From: Hypomesus transpacificus
Lineage: Eukaryota; Chordata; Actinopteri; Osmeriformes; Osmeridae
Reading direction: 5' to 3'
Length of the DNA: 64,000 nt
Assembly: GCF_021917145.1 (NCBI RefSeq)
Contig: NC_061064.1
Location: 6,920,816 to 6,984,815, forward strand
The stretch's first letter is position 1; every line of letters starts with the position of its first letter. This document shows positions 55,106-64,000 of this stretch, in pieces. The translations under genes were made by a program, and so were the position numbers. The notes below the pieces were generated by a model that worked only from the letters and a program-made list of their open reading frames with translations, had not been told where the DNA came from and searched no databases.

Positions 55106-57225
55106 TGGGGGCTGTGAAACCAAACACACAAAGAGATTAAACTTCACCCTGCTTGGCTCTCCGGATTTGCCACAACGCAATACTCTTTGAACTTTGTAAC
55201 CTGGACTGGCATGACATAGATATAAGAGGGAAGAAGAGGAAATATAGGTAGGACAGAGAGATTGAAAAAGGGAAACATAGAGAGTCCAAAAAAGGCAAAA
55301 AAAAGGGAGTGGAATGAGGTTAGGTACAGCATTTGGAGGGGGGGAAAGGAGGAAGAAAGAACTGGAGGGTTGAGAACGGAACACCGGGAAATTAAAATAA
55401 CCGTAACTGTCAGGAAAAAGGTTTAAGACTAACGGGAGCAGGCTAGCGAGCGTGGGGACCAGTAGCAGTGCCACGAACAGCTCCAGTCACAACTGCTTGG
55501 AGCGCTGGCGGCACTAGTCCAAACACCCTGGGTGAAACCCTGCCGCCGCTTACACCTCCCCTCATGTCAGCCGACTGTAAAGGCCTCCGTTATGAGTTAA
55601 TATGACAGCCATGTTACCTCAGCCTGGCCTACATAAGGTCGAGCTGACAGGCCTTCACAGAACACCTTTTCATCAGGGCCCATGAAACTCTAGCTACCCT
55701 GGATGGCCTGTTGGCAGCCTGGAGGGAAGTACAGTACAGAGCCTAGCCTCACACACCATGACTCTCCTGAAATGACAAAGGCTGAGACAGGGTCTTTGTA
55801 GTCAAGGCTCCGTGAAAAAGCAACAATGTCCAGTTCCTTTTTCCTTCCCAGTCTGTGTTCCTGGACCTTGTTATGGATGCAGGGAAAAGATTGGGCGCCC
55901 ATGTTGAGGGCATTTAAAAGTTTAGCCGATATCCCTTGGCTGGTCCTGCTTGACTCCTCACTTGTTCTGGAAGAGGTCAATCGCTAATCTTGCTAGTTCA
56001 ACGGCATTTATGAAACCCAAGCTTTCCATGCCTGTGCATCGACCTATGGTATGGGTTAGGGTCTCGCTTTCTCCAATCCGGTCATGTTCGATCTATGTGA
56101 AAACTGAGGGGGGAAAAAAGAGCAATTGATTTACTCTATCGTCAAACCCTTTGGACATGACACATGTCACATGACGCCCAAATGTTCACATGATGAACGG
56201 TCCTGTAGGCTCACACAATGGCATGGGTGGGCTCCAAACAGATGAGACAGAACAATCTCATGACCATGTTCTCGGAGTCTCAGCCCATGCCTAGGGCCCT
56301 GTATTGTGGGCCTAGGGCCGTGAAAGATAACCCTGACAAGGCCTTTTCTTCCCTCCATGTCCATATGTTCGACAAGAGGCCTGAGAGACCTTTCTATGGA
56401 AATACACAAAGGGCAGTGGGACGGACAGCTACACACAGCCTCTGAGTGATTGCCAAGTCCAGATACAATGGAGGTACTCCGGTCAGAGGGTCTGCAAAGA
56501 GGAAACCAGATTAAAGGTGAGGAAAGGAGTCAGTGAGGATGTGTGTGTGTGTGAGTGTGTGTGTGTGTTTGCTCTCAAAGAGACAGAGTGCCTTTTGAGC
56601 ACGGTGCATTCTGAGATAGCTGTGGACGTTGGTATATGTCCATTCACAACTATGAGTATCCATAATGCACACTGCCAAGCTACCATGGAATGTCAGGCAT
56701 TCTAGAATCCTCCAGCGGGCCTCAACTATTGCACATTTCAAATTCCGGAATCCCGAATACACCCCTTCACTTCCAATTCGACCGTTTCTTTTCGATGTCA
56801 CAAGATTTGACGACCATGTGATCCATTCGGAGAAAACTTCACCTGCCCACTCGGTATTTTCCGACTCTTTCCAAGAACTCACCTAACCTGCCACTCCTAA
56901 GAGGTGTGACCTTTCTTATAACCTGATCGTTTCCTCCTTGTTGGACAACAGTTCCGTCCCGGGTGTTCCCCTCTAAACAGCAACACACAGACCAGAACAG
57001 ACCAGATACAAAAGAACATGACACACAACAGCTCAGCTGACCCGTACTGCAAATGCAGGTGAAGCTCATGAAACATATGAATCCCTTGCAAGGAACATCT
57101 GGATGTTACTGAGCAGAACTACTAAATGACTAAATGTAAACTAGATGCCTACTCCCTTTCATAAACCTGCAGAGGCACCTTCCCCACACCTCTAACTGTT
57201 TGCAGCCAAACCAGTAAGTCACGAC

Positions 57226-57285
57226 ACACCACACCACACCACACCACACCACAACACAACACGCACAACACACCACACACACATC
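57226..57285. repeat. (CACAC)n short tandem repeat
   Basis: Repeated CACAC and CACAA pentamers. Non-coding. Confidence 0.8.
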
Positions 57286-57980
57286 ACAGAGCAATTCCTT
57301 TCACCAACACAAACACAGCCATAAACCCCGAGAGTGAACCAGAGTCGTTTTCCATATTCCAACAACAGGCCAGCCTTCATGTCAAACACATCCGTCTCCC
57401 AGATCAACTCCGTCTCAGCAGTCCTTATTGTTAACCACTGCCGAGGCTTGATTAATTTTAGGCCAGCCAGAAGGTTCAGATTTCATCATCCGGCATCGGT
57501 TCACATAATCCCACTCGACTCTCATTTTTGACTTCTCTATCGTGACCCCTCTCCCCTTAGTCCCGGAATGAGAGGATTAACGGGGATCCACACATGAGCA
57601 TCCACACGCGTGCTCCTGTCATTGACCAACACAGGATCTGCCTAACGACATATCTGTGATGTTACCTCCGAGTCCAGTGGCATGATCAATGTCAACTGGT
57701 TCTCCCTCGATCATTTACTTCAAATATTGACGTATAACCAATGTTCTGTCAGAGCCAATTTACCCAGAACACGCTAGGGTATAAAATCACTTCCTGGTCT
57801 TAGTAGAGGGCCCCATGTGATGCCCCAAGATAATGAACATGTGAGGCAGCACAGAGGAACCTAAAATCTGCTTGGAATAAGCGCATTAGATTCTTGGATA
57901 GGACTTTGGCTAAATGCTGAGCTTATGCATTGTAATAAGACATTTATAGAGAGACTAGAATGCTAAAATATGCGTGCAAC

Positions 57981-58092
57981 ATCCCTGTGTGTGTGTTTGT
58001 GTGGGTGTATGTATTGTGTGTGTATTGTGTGTGTGTGCATTGTGTGTGTGTGTTTGTGTGTGTATTGTGTCTGTGTGTGTGTGTGTGTGTTG
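57981..58092. repeat. (GT)n-rich compound microsatellite
   Basis: GT repeats interspersed with GTATTGTGTGT and GCATTGTGTGT segments, suggesting an 11-12 base higher-order unit. Confidence 0.85.
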
Positions 58093-59929
58093 TGTGCGTG
58101 TCCAAACACTCTGTGGCAGTCCTGTGGGTGCAGGACAGTAGCCTGGCCAGTGCTGACTGCCAGAGAGGACAGGGAAGGTAGTGTCCTCGCACTGCATGAG
58201 TGATTCAGTTTCAGCTATGGGACAAAACTCCATTGTCTGGTTTCCCCCAAAACAACACAGGACAATGGTGTCGTTTTTATTCCCACTTTAAATTAAACAT
58301 ACTGAAGTCATTAGCCTGAAAGGGCCCCGCTGCATTATTCAATCATCTCTAAGGTGACATTCCTTCATAAATGTCTTTAAAACTGCGACAGGACATGCAA
58401 AAGAGAATAATCGCACATAGGCTACTGTATTCCCACCAAATTGCACATCCTAAATAAGCACTCACAAGATCACATATGCTTTTTAATATCTGCAATCCGG
58501 ATTAGCAATAATGAGTTCTAGGCGCGTGCATTAACATCCATCAAGACATCGTTAAGAGTTTGTTTTCATGTTCCTGACAGGTGAGAAACGCCTGTGCCTG
58601 GCACAATACTTTATAGTTTAATTTACCACAAGCACATTGTCTACATACCCGATGATATGGCTATAAGGAATTAAGGTAAGATATTTAATGTTAACACAGC
58701 TACACAACACTATTGAGATAATTTAATTTAGTGAATGAGTTCATTGATGCTGGCAACACACAATGTATAGCCTACAGCGACCACATTTAAAATGTGGGCA
58801 CTAATTCTCAGCTTTACAGTGTAAACAAATTTAAGAAAACATCTTTCATAATATTTTGCCTTTAATACTGCATATAATAATAACACTTGACCGAAAAACT
58901 GCATAACTGATTTAATTGTTTTAAAAGCAAAAGAAACGCCACCCTACAAACCGTTGACAACCGAAACTGTATTGTTAAGCGATACTAATGCACCTGCCAA
59001 AGTCTACAAAGCCTACCTGGCTTCCTTCTCCTGGTAGCTGTCAGGGAACTCCTTGGATTGCTTAGGTTTGTTTTCGTCTTAAAATAAGACGCTGTATCAT
59101 ATTGATGTAACTATGTAAAATAACACTTCATTATAACCATTGTTATTTTAGAAAAATACACACAAGCAACAGCGTAACCTTTCACTACTGGGTACCTTGG
59201 CTCGGGAGGAAAGGGGATTCTGAAAGGTAACGCAACACCAGCCCAGCCAATGCACCGATAAGTAGGCGGAGCTTTCTTAACACTGCATGTCACAGCCCTA
59301 GTGATAAGAGAGGCCAACATTGCATTTTCATGTTCCTGCCGGGAATTACAAATAATAGGGGGAAGGTGACACTCTTTTGCTGTAGAAGGGTTAATGTCCT
59401 TAAAGCAGGGCAACGTGGATTGAAACTCTTTTATAATTTCTAAGTCTTTGCACGCTAGAGCTACACAAACTCGTGAATACTTTTGTAATTCAAGGCAAAG
59501 CATACCTAAGCACACAATACTGACGGCGAGAACAAATCATTTTTGATCGTTAGTGAGTACATACTATTTTGTGTTGAACTTTTTTATTTGGGTGGTCTAA
59601 ATACATTTAGTCACACACTTGCAGCATCAGTCTGAAACGCAAGGTGAAGGCAGAAACTCTCCTGAAGGGCTGCCCAAGCTTTTATGACATGACATGTCCA
59701 CAAGGGGGCAGCTCAACAACGGAGGAGCAAGTTCTAGCCCTGCTTATTCCAATGTACCTGACTAGGGATGGTGAGAACCTCGTTGTAACGCCTGCTTGGT
59801 TTGCACATTTTGAATACTTCACTGTGAACAATCCCATCTTACTTTACTCATAGCCTTCAGAATGAAGGCAACCAGTGAGTTTAATATGTGGTGTAGGCAT
59901 AATAAAAACAGGACAGCTCAATTAAACAT

Positions 59930-62900
59930 AACCATATATATTTTATTCTCAATACGGCAAAATACAAAGAATATTCGGACAGACTCAGAAATCCCATTAG
60001 TAACAAGTAATACTCACTTCACAAGAATGTTTTAAATTACATGTAATCCCAAGTTTGAATAACAAACTCAAGAGTACCTTTACTTAATATTGCATCCGTA
60101 ATATATATCTCTATCATCGGAATCCTAAAACTAACCCAATTTAAATTATTGTACTTTGTATGCTGATGGTCTCCTCTGAGACAGTAAAAAGTACAACATA
60201 CTGTATAAACTTCTACAACCTTTTAATTTACAGAAATACCTCAGATTCAGAGTTCTCAGATCAAATTTCAAAAAGGGATAGAGCTCTTTCGCACCAACTA
60301 TGATGATGTGTTCACGGTATACATCTCACTCCCAACATCCATCCACTCGTGTTGATCAAACTAGATACCATTTAAAGAATTAACACATCTCCGTATCAAA
60401 TACAAAGACAACAATATTAGCACTTGGATCTATAGACATTGATTATGATGGCGACAACGATAGACAGTATTTTGAAGCAGAATAAAAAGGCATAAAATAC
60501 AGTTACAAAATGATTGATAAACATGTTTGATATACAGTGTTCAGAGACTCTGGTGTCATCTAAAACATTTTGGAAGAAAAAAAAATGTGCATATATCTCA
60601 CATCGTATTTACAACTTAAATTCTCAATAAAAATGTTAACCTGTTGTACAAATTCATCCTAAAGAGAAATGTTCTATATACAATTTTTACACATTTGTAT
60701 TTAAATAGACATGCAAGTGTTACTGCTTTCTATTGAATGTCAGAAAATGTTATCTTACCCTGGATTCTTTCAAGTTTGAATTTATTTCAACATTAATACA
60801 CTGAAATCCTGTGAACAACCGATACAATGTCATCCAAATCCATAAAATGATATTCAGCAAAAAGATTAAATTCTAGTAAAATAAAAAGGGGCAGTAAAAT
60901 AAATTAAGAGTAAACATTAAAAGAATCCTAAAAGAGAAATCCTGTACACATCTGACTATATGGAACACAAGCCTCGAACCTGTACATACAAAAAGTGTAC
61001 CAGTGTATGAAGACATTGGAGAGTGTACACAGATGCACACCCAGAGGAACATCGACAAGAAAAGTGGCCTCCAGCTTAAGGTATAAAATGGCTGCTTAAG
61101 CCATCCGTGTTTGGTTATAAAAACTTTGCTATATTTACACATACACTCAACCAGTAGACAAGGATGACTTGCAAAAAAGCTCAAAAGGCATTGGACAGTT
61201 GTGTCAAACAAAACAGGTTTGTGACTGACGAGAGACAGTTAACTACCACCCCAAGGAACATAGTGATTTTTCTGTAATCCTGCATAGATCAAAAAAATGA
61301 ATTTCTCTTTCACTTGTCGAGTTGAGAGAGAATAACAGTTTTCCCCAAAAAGAAAGACCGGGGAGCCGATAATGAAAAGTTACTAGTGTTTCCAGCATGT
61401 GTATGTATATTGAAGCAAGAGGGCTCAATGAAGAAAAGAAGAAGAAACGGTAGCACACAATCCCAACCCTCGCTTCAACACCACCTCGTGCATCAGAGTA
61501 ACCCTGCCTGTGTCAAGTCATCACGTCGTCTGTTCACTAATCTCATGTCCACTTTGCCTCAATGCCCCCCCAAAAAAGAAAAGACTAAAATGTTCATGCT
61601 AGGCTAGTTCAAAGCAACAGTAACTAACATCGATACCCCTCTTCTAACTGGTACCATAAATAGAGATTGTGGGTGACGTTTCTTTTATAGTTCTGTCATA
61701 CACAACTGTAATGCTAGGTAAAGAACCAGTGAACCACGTTGGGACATTTCCCCCCCAATTGATCATCTCATTCTTCATTCAACCCTGCTTGAAACCTAGT
61801 AGTCTGAAACTGTGACGGAACCACTGCCGGGTACATCAATAAAATCTGTTGGCTGTTTAAATCTGGCCCCATTTCTGTCTCGTTTCCACCAACATCCTGG
61901 ACCACGCTGCATCTTCACACAAGGATATGGACATGGAATGTTCTGAGTACTGATGATCAGAACCAAGCGTATGTGAACAAGGGATCTGGACCCAAGGCGA
62001 GGAGTTCATGGGGCCCGTGTGCCAGTCATACTGGAACAGAACACTTGTGGGCTACAACACTGCAATAAAACATATGGCTGGCGAGCACCATCACTTCTTA
62101 AAGTTGTCCTTTTAGAAAGCGAGTATATTTGCCTTTGATTTACCGGTACGCACGTTCTTCTCGGTGCGTCTTCTCTGGAACTGCAGTGGCGATTAAAGAT
62201 TTGCTATAGCAAAGAGCACCTGCAGCTCCTTGGAAACACACTCCAAACCACCCCACCACTTCTCCCCTAGACTCTCAAGGATAAAAAAAAAAATGAACAA
62301 TGTCACCATGTTTTAACGTGACCAATCTCTGAGGGCTCGCATCGGAAGTCCGTGGGAGGATCGACATCTGCACAACTACACGTGACACTGAGGAAGAACT
62401 TACTGACGGAAACAAAAGCCTTGCGGTGTGTCAGTATAAGGACACGTTCAAAACGGTATCTCCTGGAATCTAGGACTAATTAAAACAGCCACGAGGAAAC
62501 AGGCTGTCGCTACCGCGGGCAAGCGAATGCACTCAGACACGTTAAGCAGGCACTGTCCAGACATAAGGTAGGTAGACAGGGACATGGCCATGTGCCGCCC
62601 CAAAAACCGATCTCACAGCCAAGTTGTGTTTGAAAGCGTAAAATTGCTACTTCTGCCAACGACATAAATGTTTTGGCGAAACATAAAATCCCTCTCTAAC
62701 ATTGCCGACTCTGCATTTTGACATATGGTACATATTCTTGTTTCCTGTAGATCAAATACAAGGCACAAACCAGATAAGAGTAAAACCTTAGTTTTAAAGC
62801 ACCTTTGGTCTGAGGGAGGTACTTTGGTAAAACAAAACAATTCATTTAAAAAGCCAAATTATGCAAAAATGTGCTTATAGCCTAAAAAAACAAAATAAAA

Positions 62901-63252
62901 CGACATTTAGTGTATTTTTTTTAAATAATTCCGCGACGGCTGCTCGCCAAGTTGTAACATGGCTTTCGTTACACAACGTTAGGATATGAGCGAGGCAAGC
63001 GTTGATAGTGGATATAGTGTGTAGACACTTCTCTGCAGTCGAGCTTCTCCTATGGTGGCCTGTCATGGGTGTAAAATGCTCCAAATTGCTGAGTGTTCTT
63101 GGCAAGCTGGTGTAGAAAATGGACACAGTGTAAGATATGTTTGAGGCAGATAAGTTCATGTGCATGGAGAGCCAGCGCGGGTGGACGGCATGGGTCTTTG
63201 CCTGTGTGTGTGTTTGTGTGCGTGCGTTCTGAGGCAAGTAATGATCCATGTT
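59930..63252 (-). other. aff4: aff4 3' UTR (predicted, about 3.3 kb)
   Basis: Long AT-rich sequence without supported ORFs directly after the aff4 stop. It ends near a minus-strand AATAAA (plus TTTATT at 59942-59947). A long 3' UTR is usual for AFF4. Internal poly(A) signals may give shorter forms. Confidence 0.55.
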
Positions 63253-63907
63253 CTAGGGAATGAGCTTTGCGTCCAGCCTCAGCCAGTGTAGGCCCTGGCG
63301 TGTGAAGCGCACCAGTTCGCTCATACTGCTGGTGTTGAAGATGAGCGGCCCCATCGCCTTGTCCAGCTCCACAAAGAACTCTGAGGAGAAAAAACAGACG
63401 GCGTCAAAGTTCAAAACACCGTCGAGCGATTGAGAGGTGGAGAAGAGACCCTGACCAGACTTGCTCATCAGACCGTCCCCCTGCCTAGGAGGCGAGAACC
63501 GACCCGACCGAGTCAATGGGTCGAGTGCCAACGAGCGCTTACCTCTCTGCTCCTTGGCTAGCTGCTCGGCCTGGTCCCACACGTCCGTGGCAAACAGGAA
63601 GTTGGAGGTGACCTGGACGTAGCTGGCGGCCATCTGGTGGATCCTCTGAGGGATGGTGACGGACGAGCTGCCGCTGGCGCTGCTGGAGCCCGACGAGTAG
63701 CCACCGGCGTTGCCTGGAGACAGCTTGGGCGAGACCGGGGAGGGCATGCCGGCCGCTTTACTGGGGGGAGAGGGGGAACGAGGGGTTCATATTCATTTTA
63801 AATCACCGAGTTTTGTGTTGACAAATCTGTTTCAAATCTGGCGGCGAATGAGAGTGAACTTACTTCCCCAATCCAGGAGAGGGGGCTTGAGTGTTGCTTA
63901 AGGAATT
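63253..63907 (-). CDS. aff4: AF4/FMR2 family member 4 (AFF4), last three coding exons only
   Basis: Partial gene at the right edge, running off the window. Coding exons on the minus strand are 63907-63864, 63760-63543 and 63380-63253, with GT-AG borders and matching phases. The stop is TAG at 63255-63253. The residues include [10 protein letters not shown], then [20 protein letters not shown], a Ser/Gly run, [32 protein letters not shown] and the terminus [17 protein letters not shown]. This is the conserved C-terminal homology domain of AFF proteins; human AFF4 ends [16 protein letters not shown] as I recall. AFF4 is the scaffold of the super elongation complex, binding P-TEFb, ELL and ENL/AF9 to release paused RNA polymerase II. 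The C-terminal domain mediates AFF dimerisation. The last intron (63381-63542) is 162 bases and has no in-frame stop. Confidence 0.96.
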
Positions 63908-64000
63908 CTGGAAAAGCACAAAGTGAAGAGACAAGGAGTTGAAAGTTCAAAGCCGTAATAATAATTCAAAAGTATAAATCGCAATAGTACACAGCATATT

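Larger units (their letters stand above)
47110..59920. other. Non-coding interval between shroom1 and aff4
   Basis: Apart from the listed possible shroom1 5' exons, the SINE and simple repeats, no gene was recognised. gdf9, uqcrq and leap2, present between SHROOM1 and AFF4 in human, leave no visible exon. A minus-strand segment near 59080-59017 ends in a GTAGGC donor and could be a distal 5' exon. Confidence 0.55.

Noticed and set aside
57118..57142. SINE-like tail CTAAATGACTAAATGTAAAC
   Set aside because: Only about 20 bases match the SINE tail and no head or body is present, too little to call an element.
59111..59515. 134-codon minus-strand ORF near the aff4 3' end
   Set aside because: No recognisable domain, no splice support and unremarkable composition; likely chance.

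Overview
The window is from a ray-finned (teleost) fish nuclear genome. The evidence is multi-exon vertebrate genes with GT-AG introns, fish-type tRNA-derived SINEs, hAT and BEL/Pao transposon relics, and abundant (CA)n, (GA)n and (CT)n microsatellites. The gene order matches human 5q31.1 as I recall it (CCNI2, SEPTIN8, SOWAHA, SHROOM1, AFF4), which supports the orthology calls. The species cannot be fixed from sequence alone. The SINE family would fit a salmonid-, pike- or smelt-like fish, but that is only an impression.

Layout. 1-10.8 kb is non-coding, with a LINE 3' relic, CA-rich repeats, a perfect 34-bp x 10 minisatellite and AT-rich candidate conserved non-coding blocks. 11.9-13.24 kb is a decayed BEL/Pao retrotransposon pol. 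13.5-17.8 kb is ccni2 (+, six coding exons, 345 aa). 16.36-33.78 kb is septin8 (-). It has a short form ending at 22520 (420 aa) and a long form (473 aa) whose last coding exon (16355-16517) lies wholly inside ccni2 exon 5 on the opposite strand. 34.6-36.1 kb is single-exon sowaha (+, 480 aa), divergent from septin8. 37.0-37.7 kb holds an orphan ORF and a complete 197-bp hAT-type MITE. 37.9-47.1 kb is shroom1 (-, seven coding exons, about 1517 aa). 47.1-59.9 kb is mainly non-coding, with possible shroom1 5' exons, one SINE and long simple repeats. 59.9-64 kb is the 3' UTR and last three coding exons of aff4 (-), which continues beyond the window.

The most interesting signal is the antisense double-coding exon. 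163 nt encode part of the cyclin I-type protein on + and the cysteine-rich C-terminus of long septin 8 on -. Splice sites and phase agree exactly on both strands, and the predicted septin tail closely resembles the mammalian long-isoform tail. The septin8 isoform switch is compact: the 5' splice donor at 22523 contains the stop codon of the short form.

Functionally, several products act on the cytoskeleton (septin 8, and Shroom1 with ASD1 and ASD2 motifs). AFF4 is a super elongation complex scaffold, Ccni2 is an atypical cyclin, and Sowaha is an ankyrin protein of poorly known role. I found no tRNA, rRNA or CRISPR genes. gdf9, uqcrq and leap2, which lie between SHROOM1 and AFF4 in human, were not recognised here.
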